From the NCBI GenBank assembly GCA_964607755.1, contig CAZSMC010000025.1, positions 1 through 61,820 on the forward strand: 61,820 nucleotides of DNA, in the 5' to 3' direction. Position 1 is the first letter of the stretch, and the number at the start of each line of letters is the position of its first letter. Positions 34,863 to 43,144 of this stretch are shown here, piece after piece. Below the pieces are notes generated by a model. It had not been told where the DNA came from. It ran no database searches and saw only the letters and a program-made list of their open reading frames with translations. The position numbers and the translations under genes were made by a program. This DNA comes from CAZSMC01 sp964607755 (lineage in GTDB: Bacteria; Zhuqueibacterota; Zhuqueibacteria; Residuimicrobiales; Krinioviventaceae).

Positions 34863-35745
34863 AATCCAGCTCAAAACAGGTGAGCTCCTGGTCATCGGAC
34901 GGTCGAAAAACGTCCTTTATTCTTTTGCCAGCTCTGTGTGCGATAGCCTGGACAAACTGGATGAAGAAACAATTGCCGGACGGCTCCGCATCTCGGACGA
35001 ATTGTCGCTGCTCGTTTATGCCATTTGCCAGGACGATGAAAGTGATGATTTTGCCTGGGATATGGTTAAAACAAGCCTGCTCGGCACAGTGATCATTTAT
35101 GATTTCGATCACGATACAATCAAGGAAATAAATAAACTGCAAAATCTACTCCCCCTTGCGGAAACGCCAACGCTTGTCCTTGGCTGCGCTTCGGAAGCGA
35201 ACGCGATGAACCCCCGAATTATCTCTAATGCTTTTCGCATCGATCCTCATCTCAAATATTGTTTGTGGCATGCCGCGGACAAAAAATCAGCGCGCCAATG
35301 TCTTGCCCATCTCGTCTCATTGATTATTGAACACAAGGATTATTCCATTAAGCACGCAAATAAAATATTCATTCCAGGTCTTGCCGAACGCCTGCAATTG
35401 TTGCATTACTTGCTATCAGGTCAGTCTCCGTTACCGATTTTAATGTCTATGAATTTGGAGAAACTGCTCATAGTAGAGCAATTTAGTTTTGAAATCGCAA
35501 ACGAGGTTGGTATATTAATAACAAGTGAACAATTTTCGCAGAATGAGATCATTAAAAGGCTCATACCGACCGAACAATACATGAAACAAGTCGGGTGCCC
35601 GGAACCTGTGGAAAAATGCCTGAGCCTTGAATGCCGAATCGAGCAGCCAGAATGCATGGCTAAAAAATGCAGAATACAGCTTGAGCGTCTGTTTCATATA
35701 GTAGCTGATCTCATTTACAGCGGAGACGAGTCTGCATTAAATTGA
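34837..35745 (+). CDS. Divergent Ras-like pseudo-GTPase with C-terminal cysteine cluster
   Basis: 302 residues; ATG at 34837 inside the end of the preceding gene, no clear ribosome-binding site, so translational coupling is likely. Residues about 10-165 follow the beta-alpha pattern of a small GTPase (GELLVIGRSKNVLYSFASSV, LLGTVIIYDFDHDT, TPTLVLGCASEAN) but lack the P-loop GxxxxGKS/T and the NKxD motif. The C-terminal part carries five cysteines, C254, C261, C266, C273 and C278, in a spacing that could bind zinc or an iron-sulfur cluster. Family not recognised with certainty. Context says it works with the two receiver-PATAN proteins. Confidence 0.5.
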   Translation: MVGLLTQTKIQLKTGELLVIGRSKNVLYSFASSVCDSLDKLDEETIAGRLRISDELSLLVYAICQDDESDDFAWDMVKTSLLGTVIIYDFDHDTIKEINKLQNLLPLAETPTLVLGCASEANAMNPRIISNAFRIDPHLKYCLWHAADKKSARQCLAHLVSLIIEHKDYSIKHANKIFIPGLAERLQLLHYLLSGQSPLPILMSMNLEKLLIVEQFSFEIANEVGILITSEQFSQNEIIKRLIPTEQYMKQVGCPEPVEKCLSLECRIEQPECMAKKCRIQLERLFHIVADLIYSGDESALN

Positions 35746-35752
35746 TATACCA

Positions 35753-36682
35753 ATGAAAATAATAAAATATCTGACTCTCTTTCTTTGCCTGTTTTATATC
35801 AAAGCTTTTGGGCAAACTCCCTATAACCTCACCTCTCGGGAAAATATCAAAATTTATCACCTCAACGCTGATTCGAGCTATGCAAAAAGTGCCTTGCAAG
35901 ATTTAAAAAATACGTATGCTGAAATTGCGTATGATTTAAGGATAAAAGAAACAGACACCGTCAAAGTCATCATTGCTGCGTCCCGGCGGGAATTCCACGA
36001 TTTGATTCAGGGCAAATTACCGGAATGGACCGGCGCATTTGCTGTGCCAGGACAAAAAACAATGTATGTGCGTTCCCCGCGCTGGCATAAAACAGAAAAG
36101 AATTTCGAAAACTCGGTCATCCACGAATTTATTCATCTTCAGTTGCATCAATATGTCCCTAACCGAAAAATACCACGCTGGCTTGATGAAGGCCTTGCCA
36201 TTTTCTATTCACGGGAAAACCGCTGGCGCACATCTGCAGCAATCTCCAAGGCTATCACAACAAATTCTCTTATTCCGCTGGACCATATCGATACGGTGTT
36301 AAAGTTCCACCGCTCAAAAGCGGAACTGGCTTACCAGGAAAGTTACTCAGCTGTTTATTATCTCTTGACCACTTATGATATTGATGCCGTTCGCATCATT
36401 CTCGATGAGCTGCGACAAGGTACATCGATTGACAGTTGTTTTCTGAAAGCGACCGGCAGCACTTTTCGCCAATTCGAACAGGAATGGCTCCGCTACGCCC
36501 ATGATGCTCACCGGGGACTGTGGCTTTCAGAACCGAACTGGTATTGGCTGATTATTCTTTTACTCCTGCCCATCGCCTATCTGGCGAAAAAACTTCACAG
36601 TAAACGGGTTCAGAAAGAATGGTCCCGGGAGCAGACGGAAGAACCGTCAGAATTTAGCGGTGAAAATTCCCATTTCGAATAG
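35753..36682 (+). CDS. Exported gluzincin peptidase (peptidase MA-like), membrane anchored
   Basis: 309 residues. Signal peptide (MKIIKYLTLFLCLFYIKAFG), then a metallopeptidase domain with H124-EFI-H128 and the third ligand Glu146 in WLDEGLAIFY, typical of the peptidase MA-like family. A C-terminal membrane helix (WYWLIILLLLPIAYLA, about 267-283) anchors it with the catalytic domain outside the cytoplasm, followed by a charged cytoplasmic tail. It starts eight bases after the pseudo-GTPase gene, so it probably belongs to the same transcript. Substrate unknown; cleavage of an envelope or signalling protein is a possibility. Confidence 0.75.
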   Translation: MKIIKYLTLFLCLFYIKAFGQTPYNLTSRENIKIYHLNADSSYAKSALQDLKNTYAEIAYDLRIKETDTVKVIIAASRREFHDLIQGKLPEWTGAFAVPGQKTMYVRSPRWHKTEKNFENSVIHEFIHLQLHQYVPNRKIPRWLDEGLAIFYSRENRWRTSAAISKAITTNSLIPLDHIDTVLKFHRSKAELAYQESYSAVYYLLTTYDIDAVRIILDELRQGTSIDSCFLKATGSTFRQFEQEWLRYAHDAHRGLWLSEPNWYWLIILLLLPIAYLAKKLHSKRVQKEWSREQTEEPSEFSGENSHFE

Positions 36683-36727
36683 CAAACCATCGTTGTGAAT
36701 GTTTTGCAATTTGTTTACATTTAAAAC

Positions 36728-37624
36728 ATGAAAAGATCAAAGATATGGCAAAGCAACATCGAGTTCGCCGCATTGACCATTTTCAGCCGGATTGTCGAAC
36801 ACATGACCCCGGTTCAAGCGGTGCGGTTTGGCCGGCACCTGGGAGCATTTGTCTATCATTTTGTTCCCATTCGACGGCGTGTGGCTTTTGAGAACCTGCA
36901 GCATGCCTTTCCTGAAAAATCCATTCGGCAAATTAACCGCATCATCAAGCGGACATATCAAAATTTCAGCCAGACTTTTATCGATTTTCTGCGCACACCG
37001 GCAAGAACACACCAGGAGCTACAACAACGTGTGCGGATGAAAAATATCGAGGTGTTGAACCGGGCGATACAAAACTCAAAGGGCGTTGTTTTTCTAAGCG
37101 GCCATTACGGTAACTGGGAGATTATGGGCGCTGCCATTTCAGCTCATGGATGTCCCCTCACAGTGCTGGCCCGAACCCAGCGCAACAAACGGGTTGATGC
37201 GCTTGTTAATTCTTACAGAAAAATTGCCGGGATAGAAACGGTTCCTCTTGGCCTGGCTGTGCGAGGGGTATTGCGAACACTGCGAGCTGGCAAAGCGGTT
37301 GCCTTGTTAGCCGACCAGGACGCGCACAAAGAAGGCGTTTTTGTGCCGTTCTTTGGTCGTCTCGCTGCCACAGCCCCCGGACCGGCCTTGTTTATTCTAA
37401 AAACCGGTGCTCCCTTAATTTTCAGCGAATGCAAAATTGACCATGACGGCGGTTATTCTGTCGTGTTTACACCGATTAAAACGCACGATCTGAATGGCAC
37501 CTCTCAAGAAAATGTCAAAATACTTACAGAACGGCATGTAAAATTCCTGGAAGAAAAAATCCGCCTGCGCCCGGATCATTGGTTCTGGATGCATAAACGC
37601 TGGAAAACAAAACCGCCGGGTTGA
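36728..37624 (+). CDS. LpxL/HtrB-like lipid A acyltransferase
   Basis: 298 residues. The catalytic HX4E motif is H126-YGNW-E131 (LSGHYGNWE), followed by LTVLARTQRNKRVDALVNSYR and LLADQDAHKEGVFVPFFG, typical of the lysophospholipid acyltransferase family acting on lipid A. There is no obvious N-terminal membrane anchor beyond an amphipathic segment, as in the family. It implies an LPS-type outer membrane. It lies 45 bases after the peptidase gene and ends the cassette. Confidence 0.85.
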   Translation: MKRSKIWQSNIEFAALTIFSRIVEHMTPVQAVRFGRHLGAFVYHFVPIRRRVAFENLQHAFPEKSIRQINRIIKRTYQNFSQTFIDFLRTPARTHQELQQRVRMKNIEVLNRAIQNSKGVVFLSGHYGNWEIMGAAISAHGCPLTVLARTQRNKRVDALVNSYRKIAGIETVPLGLAVRGVLRTLRAGKAVALLADQDAHKEGVFVPFFGRLAATAPGPALFILKTGAPLIFSECKIDHDGGYSVVFTPIKTHDLNGTSQENVKILTERHVKFLEEKIRLRPDHWFWMHKRWKTKPPG

Positions 37625-37792
37625 GGAATGTCTGTTCATCTCAATCAGCAGCTTTTTATCCTTGTTTCGCCCAAGTTCTTCATAATATAATCTATAGGTT
37701 AGATTTTTTCATTTTTTCTTTGCCCATCACAAAGCTCAGTTAGCATTTGGGAAATAGGCTCTTAAAATAAGATATGAGATGAATAAAAAAGT

Positions 37793-38143
37793 TCATCTAA
37801 CTTTGACATGGTCTTTTGTAACGGTAACCAACTTTCCTTGAAAATGTTTAATCGAATAGGAATTAAAAAACCACTTTATCAGCTCTATCTCTTTGTTTGA
37901 TGTTAAATTACCCCTTCTAATATAAATAATGCACATAGTTTCCCGTGATGGGAATCTCAGGCTGTTTGTAAAATGATGATCTCGCGTAATCAATACAGCC
38001 TTTTCATTACTCACTATTTGGAAGACATCAGGATCTTTCAAACCTGATGTCTCAGCCTCTGCAATAGCGATCACATCATATCCCTCATTTCTCAAATATG
38101 AGACAACGCCGAAACTGACACTTTCATCAACTACAATTTTCAT
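37793..38143 (-). CDS. DUF5615 PIN-like protein (toxin candidate)
   Basis: 116 residues from the ATG at 38143, which overlaps the TGA of the upstream DUF433 gene (ATGA). Asp6 in MKIVVDES and Asp55 in LITRDHHF are the acidic residues expected in the PIN-like nuclease fold of DUF5615. Pairs of DUF433 and DUF5615 are widespread and considered toxin-antitoxin-like, with DUF5615 as the RNase toxin. Activity is inferred. Confidence 0.8.
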   Translation of the reverse strand: MKIVVDESVSFGVVSYLRNEGYDVIAIAEAETSGLKDPDVFQIVSNEKAVLITRDHHFTNSLRFPSRETMCIIYIRRGNLTSNKEIELIKWFFNSYSIKHFQGKLVTVTKDHVKVR

Positions 38144-38358
38144 AAAGTAGCGATCTCTTTTTCTATTGCCAGATAAGAGGCGTACTCTAGACAAGCTTTT
38201 ATATCATCCATTGATAATCGAGGAAAATTTTTTAAAATAGAAGCATAATCGTCGCCTGCAGCAAGGTGACTCAGAATGATATGAACCGGAATTCGCGTAC
38301 CTCTTATGCAAGGTTCACCCCCACATATTTCTGGATCAGATATAATTCTTGTGTTCAT
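38140..38358 (-). CDS. DUF433 protein (antitoxin candidate)
   Basis: 72 residues: RIISDPEICGGEPCIRGTRIPV is the DUF433 signature, followed by a helix-turn-helix-like region. It is coupled to the DUF5615 gene by a four-base overlap and is the likely antitoxin and autorepressor of the pair. A tandem inverted repeat about 90 bases upstream is a candidate operator. Confidence 0.85.
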   Translation of the reverse strand: MNTRIISDPEICGGEPCIRGTRIPVHIILSHLAAGDDYASILKNFPRLSMDDIKACLEYASYLAIEKEIATL

Positions 38359-38447
38359 ATTAAATCCTGGTTTTTGTTTTCCTAATTTCGATTAAAATAA
38401 TGTTATCACATTTTAGATTCAAGAAATTTCTTTTTAAATATTTGATT

Positions 38448-38479
38448 ATCAGAATATTCTTGAATCAGAATATTCTTGA
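38448..38479. repeat. Tandem 16-base duplication with internal palindrome
   Basis: ATCAGAATATTCTTGA occurs twice head to tail (38448-38463 and 38464-38479). Each copy contains the palindrome AGAATATTCT. It lies in the divergent region between the DUF433/DUF5615 pair and the FlgO-like gene and looks like a double operator. Confidence 0.6.
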
Positions 38480-38625
38480 AATTGTTTGGCAAAATTAGTA
38501 AAGTCTAATAGTTAAAATAAATCTTATAAGAATATATATTACATTGTTGTTTTTGAAGAATGAATATTTGAGATGGAATCAAATCCTATTAAACAAATAA
38601 AACAAAATGCAAAAGTGGGGAAAAT

Positions 38626-39679
38626 ATGAAAATAAAAACAAGTGTATTATTAACAAGTCTACTGTTTTTGATTAATTGCATACCGCAATACAACAACTCT
38701 TCGGAAGAAAATAGCTATTCATCTCATACCAAAGATCGAATGGATTTAGCCTTAACTTATTTTGAAAAACAAATAATAAAACGATTGCCGTCAAATCAAA
38801 AGATAAAAATAGCAGTTATTGAATTCTCGGATTTACAAGGTAATGTAACAAATCTGGGTAAATACTTATCTGAAGAATTGATTTCACGACTTTTCTATAA
38901 GGATATGTTAGAAGTTGTGGAAAGAAGTCTGTTGAAAAAAGTAATTGATGAATATAAACTATCGCTTTCTGGTATAGCAGACCCCTCCTCTGCAAAAAAA
39001 CTTGGACATATTTTAGGTGTCGATGCAATTTGCTCAGGAACGATTACAGACTTGGGATCAAGCTTAAAAAATAGCACGTCTTATTGCTACCAAGACTGGT
39101 AAAATAGCAGGGGTAGCATCAGTTAAAATCAATAAAACTGAAACGATTGCAAGATTGATGGGGGATACTTTTGTTGGGAGCACTAAAAACGATGATAGAA
39201 ACAGATATTATTCAGGATCAGTTTTTAAAAGTCATGGATATAAATTTGAAATAGCGAAAGTTCAATATAGAGATGCCTATGAAATGCTTCAGATTGACAT
39301 ATTTGTCACCAATAAGGCCAAAGAAGAGAGAATATTGGAAATAACAGATGAAGGAAGAATTGTAGATGATAAGGGAAATGAATATCACCCAGATGAAATA
39401 AACTTTGGGAAAGAAGATGTAAGTAGCTACTCAGCTCGAAGACAATCAGGAGGATCGGAATCACCATTTGAATTTTATAGTGGACCTATGCTAGTTCATG
39501 CAGAAAATAATCTCTTGTATGATATACCAGAAAAACTGTCATTAAAAGTTGATGAATTCGATAAAACTGCTTCCTTGATCGTATATTTCGAACTTGTAGG
39601 TAATTCTAGAAATTCTGAAAAATCTCAAGATATCAAAATCAAAATAAGAAAAAAGATTAATATTGATAAAAAAATATAA
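38626..39679 (+). pseudogene. FlgO/CsgG-like lipoprotein gene with a +1 frameshift
   Basis: The first frame (38626-39102) encodes a lipoprotein signal (FLINC lipobox) and a FlgO-like domain (KIKIAVIEFSDLQGNVTNLGKYLSEEL, LGVDAICSGTITDLGSSL), then leaves the family pattern. In the next frame, directly after a run of six As at 39066-39071, the family continues (ARLIATKTGKIAGVASVKI, then RLMGD) and runs into a second domain to 39679 (GYKFEIAKVQYRDAYEMLQI, a DUF4352-like beta domain). One extra A explains the break. It could be a recent mutation, a slippage or phase-variation site, or an assembly error. AT-rich, in the accessory island. Confidence 0.7.
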
Positions 39680-39836
39680 ATCACCTCATTATTCAAATCA
39701 AATCTTAAAGCAATAAGTTCAATCAATTTTTTTGTTAGATTTTAAGGGGATTTGAAAGTGATTTCTTTTATCGATATCAATTTTGAAACAAATAATCTAA
39801 TACTTTTAAAAGATCAACCAAAAACACCTTGACTTT

Positions 39837-39856
39837 TGTTAAATAATAGCTTAACA
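39837..39856. promoter_or_regulatory. Inverted repeat TGTTAA-N8-TTAACA before the toxin gene
   Basis: Two 6-base arms with an 8-base spacer lie just upstream of the ATG at 39860 and overlap a -35-like TTGACT (39829-39834) and -10-like TAACAT promoter (17-base spacer). It is a candidate operator for autorepression by the XRE antitoxin. The predicted start of transcription falls at or just after the ATG, so the promoter or start codon assignment is uncertain. Confidence 0.4.
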
Positions 39857-39859
39857 TTT

Positions 39860-40276
39860 ATGCAAAAGTATAAAAAGACTATATACTTTCAAAAAATCCC
39901 AATTCCTCCAGAATACGGTCAGAGTATCAAAAATATCTATTTCGTTATTGAGAATAATCGATCTATAGTATTTGAAGCTTTAAAAAGTCTTGATCAAAAA
40001 ACACAAGATCAGGTGATTGAGCTTATTAGAAAAATGGCAACGGTACCCAATTTTCGTTCACCAAAGATAAAATATAATCTCAAGAAATACAATTATGGTG
40101 AAATCAGGCCCATGCCACATCGATTTTTCTTTTTCCAGAAAGGTGGTAATAATATTATTTTCTTTGACTATAAATTAAAAAAGTCAGATTCATTAGGTGA
40201 CAAAACTTATAAAAATATAGAAAGCAAGAAGATACGTTATGAACAGGGATTTAAAAACTTTAAACAAAGAGATTGA
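39860..40276 (+). CDS. HigB/RelE-type toxin of a chaperone-dependent TA module
   Basis: 138 residues from the ATG at 39860; no ribosome-binding site is visible. The C-terminal part (VIELIRKMATVPNFRSPKIKYNLKKYNYGEIRPMPHRFFFFQ) has the basic strand pattern of RelE/HigB mRNA interferases. The stop overlaps the antitoxin gene by 38 bases. Toxin first, XRE antitoxin second and SecB-like chaperone third is the gene order of the TAC (toxin-antitoxin-chaperone) systems known from Mycobacterium tuberculosis. The family assignment is moderate since the N-terminal third (KIPIPPEYGQSIKN) is unusual. Confidence 0.7.
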   Translation: MQKYKKTIYFQKIPIPPEYGQSIKNIYFVIENNRSIVFEALKSLDQKTQDQVIELIRKMATVPNFRSPKIKYNLKKYNYGEIRPMPHRFFFFQKGGNNIIFFDYKLKKSDSLGDKTYKNIESKKIRYEQGFKNFKQRD

Positions 40277-40721
40277 TGATTTCTTTTCACAACCTCAAAC
40301 AGCTCATCAAAAAGCATGGGGCATAATTCACGATTTTTATCACCAAATTTTGACTTTTATGGAAGAAAACAATATAACAAAATCAGATTTAGCCAGACGT
40401 TTAGGTAAATCTCGCTCTGCAATGACCCAAATGTTCAATAAAACGCCAAATATTTCTATTTTGAAAATGGTAGAAATAGCGTCTGCAATTGGCGTAGAAT
40501 TAAATTTTTCCACCGATTATTTCGATACGAAACATAAAAGTAAAAGAACGAAACATATTGAATATGTTTATAATCTACCTCATTTTGATCAATATATTCA
40601 AGATTATACATCAATTTCTTCTGTAAATTTTCTCAATTCAACAGAGGATAAAAAATCTTACCGTACCGAATTCAAAAGACACAGTAAGTTACGATTTGAA
40701 GATCAATTGAAAAATTATTGA
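40239..40721 (+). CDS. HigA-like XRE antitoxin with C-terminal extension
   Basis: 160 residues. A helix-turn-helix of XRE type covers about residues 36-95 (MEENNITKSDLARRLGKSRSAMTQMF). The C-terminal about 60 residues are polar and aromatic (HIEYVYNLPHFDQYIQDYTSIS). In TAC systems such a tail is the chaperone-addiction segment recognised by the SecB-like protein; here this is inferred from position. It overlaps the toxin gene by 38 bases and ends nine bases before the chaperone gene. Confidence 0.75.
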   Translation: MNRDLKTLNKEIDDFFSQPQTAHQKAWGIIHDFYHQILTFMEENNITKSDLARRLGKSRSAMTQMFNKTPNISILKMVEIASAIGVELNFSTDYFDTKHKSKRTKHIEYVYNLPHFDQYIQDYTSISSVNFLNSTEDKKSYRTEFKRHSKLRFEDQLKNY

Positions 40722-40730
40722 GATAATGAA

Positions 40731-41189
40731 ATGACAGACAAATTAAAAAAAGACATTCAATTTAAAATAACAGATATCCGAAAAATAAATCATTTTGAAA
40801 ACGATTTTGAAAAATATGAAATTGATGAGAATGAATTGAAGAATATTAACTTTAAACTTAATCTAGGATTACATTTTGATCCCGAAAAGAATAAAATTTC
40901 ATTCAGAATTAAATGTACATTTGCCGGTCAAAAGAATGTTCAAAATGATTTATTTGGTATTGAAACAATTACAGGGTTTGTATTAAAAAACTTTAACGAA
41001 ATAGTGACAGTTGATGAATTTGATGAGTATCAAATTCATAATGAAATTATTGAATTCTTTTTGACTTTATCATTAGCGCACACAAGGGGAATGCTTGCTG
41101 CTTTAAATACAAATCCGAAATATCAAAATATTATTTTGCCTTTTGTCAATGCAAAAGATGTTCTGAAAAATGCAGAAATTCCAAAATAA
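40731..41189 (+). CDS. SecB-like chaperone of the TAC module
   Basis: 152 residues. The core shows the SecB-type beta-sheet pattern (INFKLNLGLHFD, ISFRIKCTFAG, GIETITGFVLKNF) and the C-terminal SLAHTRGMLAALNTNPKYQNIILPFVNA matches the conserved helix and HTRG-x-L...ILP segment of SecB-like proteins. Placed third behind HigB- and HigA-like genes it should protect the antitoxin from degradation and couple toxin release to protein-folding stress. It is probably not the housekeeping SecB. Confidence 0.75.
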   Translation: MTDKLKKDIQFKITDIRKINHFENDFEKYEIDENELKNINFKLNLGLHFDPEKNKISFRIKCTFAGQKNVQNDLFGIETITGFVLKNFNEIVTVDEFDEYQIHNEIIEFFLTLSLAHTRGMLAALNTNPKYQNIILPFVNAKDVLKNAEIPK

Positions 41190-41421
41190 TGTTATCATTT
41201 TTTAGAGTTAAGATTTTTTTCAAACATCTTTCAAATGTTTTGCCCACAATCATCTTACCAGACTTCATTGATGATTGATTACTGATCATTGATCATTGAC
41301 CATTGCCCTTAAAACTCTTCACGGTTGACTCACTTTCTCTCCCCTTTAAATATTCCCAAATTTTCGCTATATTACCCCTAGCAGAAACCAACTTGTCATG
41401 TATCAAAAAAAGAGGTGAATT

Positions 41422-42543
41422 GTGGCGTTACAACGATTTTTTATCATGGGAAATGTGTGTCTCATGGTTCTTTTCGGACTCTGCCTGCCATATGCTCAGG
41501 CAAGCGATCCGCCTTTTGAATTGCAGGATATTGATGGTTTAAATGGCATTTCGATTTCAGCGCAGTGGTTTCTTTCGTATCAAAACGGCGAACAGCAAGA
41601 TAATGATTATAATTCGTTTTTATTGAAACGCGGTTATGTAAACATCAAAAAGAAATTCAACGACCGCATTTCTGCCCGCATCACGCCTGATATTTCCGTG
41701 GACGGCGAAGGTGACGGTCGCGGGGATATTGAGATGCGTCTTAAATATTGTTACGTCCGTTACGGTTTTAAAAACCTTCCCGGATTCACAAACCCGTATT
41801 TCGAGTTTGGTGTTGCGCACAGACCGTGGCTGGATTATGAAGAGCACATCAATGATTATCGAGTCGAAGGCACGATGTTTCTGGAACGCGCCGGTATTTT
41901 GAATTCGGCCGATTACGGGATCACTTTTGTGACCTTGCTCGGGGAAGAAATGGACGAGTCGTTTCAACAAAATATCAGTGATGCCTATCCCGGTCGATAC
42001 GGCAGCTTTTCTATTGGCGTGTACAACGGCGGAGGCTATCATGCTGTTGAAGAAAATGAGAACAAATCCGTGGAAACCCGGCTGTCGATTCGTCCGCTGC
42101 CGGATGTGATCCCTGGTTTGCAAATGAGTTATCACGGCGTTATTGGCAAAGGCAATAAAGCAACCTCGCCAGATTGGCATTTAAACACCAGCTTTCTCTC
42201 CTGGCAGCACCGGTATTTTGTTGCCACCGCAACATATTTCAAAGGCGTTGGCAATTCCAGCGGATCGTATGTGGATGACAAAGGCAATGCACTGCAGTTG
42301 ACCGGCTATTCGTTTTTTACGGAATTGAAACCATTGTCAAAGTGGAGCGTGATTTTCCGACATGATAAATTGCATTTTCCCGATTTTCAGCCCGACATCA
42401 CCGGCAGTAGCTGGATCGGCGGACTCGCCTATCATTTCATGAATCACAGTAAAATTCTTTTAAATTATGACCATTATGATATCAGCAATATATTTGATGA
42501 GCCGCAAACAAAATTTGAAATTGCGGTAGAATTAAGGTATTAG
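41422..42543 (+). CDS. Outer-membrane porin (phosphate-selective porin O/P-like)
   Basis: 373 residues, likely GTG start at 41422 with AGAGGTG upstream. Signal peptide to about QASD, then repeated amphipathic strands (YNSFLLKRGYVNIKKKFNDRISARITPDIS, ERAGILNSADYGITF) and a C-terminal strand ending in Tyr (FEIAVELRY). The LLKRGYVNIKKKF pattern resembles OprP/OprO-like porins. It ends one base before an ABC transporter pair, so it may import the same substrate. Substrate unknown; metal or phosphate possible. Confidence 0.65.
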   Translation: MALQRFFIMGNVCLMVLFGLCLPYAQASDPPFELQDIDGLNGISISAQWFLSYQNGEQQDNDYNSFLLKRGYVNIKKKFNDRISARITPDISVDGEGDGRGDIEMRLKYCYVRYGFKNLPGFTNPYFEFGVAHRPWLDYEEHINDYRVEGTMFLERAGILNSADYGITFVTLLGEEMDESFQQNISDAYPGRYGSFSIGVYNGGGYHAVEENENKSVETRLSIRPLPDVIPGLQMSYHGVIGKGNKATSPDWHLNTSFLSWQHRYFVATATYFKGVGNSSGSYVDDKGNALQLTGYSFFTELKPLSKWSVIFRHDKLHFPDFQPDITGSSWIGGLAYHFMNHSKILLNYDHYDISNIFDEPQTKFEIAVELRY

Positions 42544-42544
42544 C

Positions 42545-43144
42545 GTGTCATTTTTTGACATAAGAAATTTGACATATTTTGATCTGGCTCCTCTGAACTT
42601 GCGGGTGGAGGTTAACGAATGCGTTGGTCTGACCGGCCCCTCCGGATCAGGCAAAACAAGGCTCTTGCGCGCTTTAGCCGACCTGGATTCGTTCCAGGGC
42701 GATATACATTTACAAAACCAGCCGCATAACGAATTCAAACCTCACGAATGGCGCCGACGCGTGGCCCTCCTCCCTGCCGAAAGTCAATGGTGGTTCGAAA
42801 CAGTTGGTGAGCATTTCAATCATTTTAATGAAAACATTTTACATCATTTGGGATTTGACAACTCGGTGATGAGCTGGGATGTCAGCCGAATGTCCAGTGG
42901 TGAAAAGCAGCGGCTGGCTCTGCTGAGAGTGCTGGCAAATCAACCGCAGGTGCTGCTTTTGGATGAGCCCACGTCGAACCTGGACCCGGGTTTCATCCAG
43001 CGGGTGGAGGATTTTTTAACTTCTTACACCTTAAAAAGAGAGGTAGCCACATTTTGGGTGAGTCATTGCATGGAGCAATTGAATCGCGTGTCGACACGGA
43101 TTTTGCGAATCACGGATAAGCAGTGGCAGGAGGTACCGTTATGA
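42545..43144 (+). CDS. fetA: ABC transporter ATPase (FetA/YbbL-like)
   Basis: 199 residues, GTG start at 42545 immediately after the porin stop. Walker A GPSGSGKT, signature MSSGEKQR, Walker B VLLLDEPTS and the switch His in WVSHC are intact. The short length and pairing with a FetB-like permease point to the FetAB type, linked to iron export and oxidative-stress resistance in Escherichia coli. Overlaps the permease gene by four bases (ATGA). Confidence 0.85.
   Translation: MSFFDIRNLTYFDLAPLNLRVEVNECVGLTGPSGSGKTRLLRALADLDSFQGDIHLQNQPHNEFKPHEWRRRVALLPAESQWWFETVGEHFNHFNENILHHLGFDNSVMSWDVSRMSSGEKQRLALLRVLANQPQVLLLDEPTSNLDPGFIQRVEDFLTSYTLKREVATFWVSHCMEQLNRVSTRILRITDKQWQEVPL

Noticed and set aside
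41250..41310. Short tandem TGATCATTGA-type repeats
   Set aside because: Imperfect and very short; looks like local slippage, not a functional repeat array or CRISPR.
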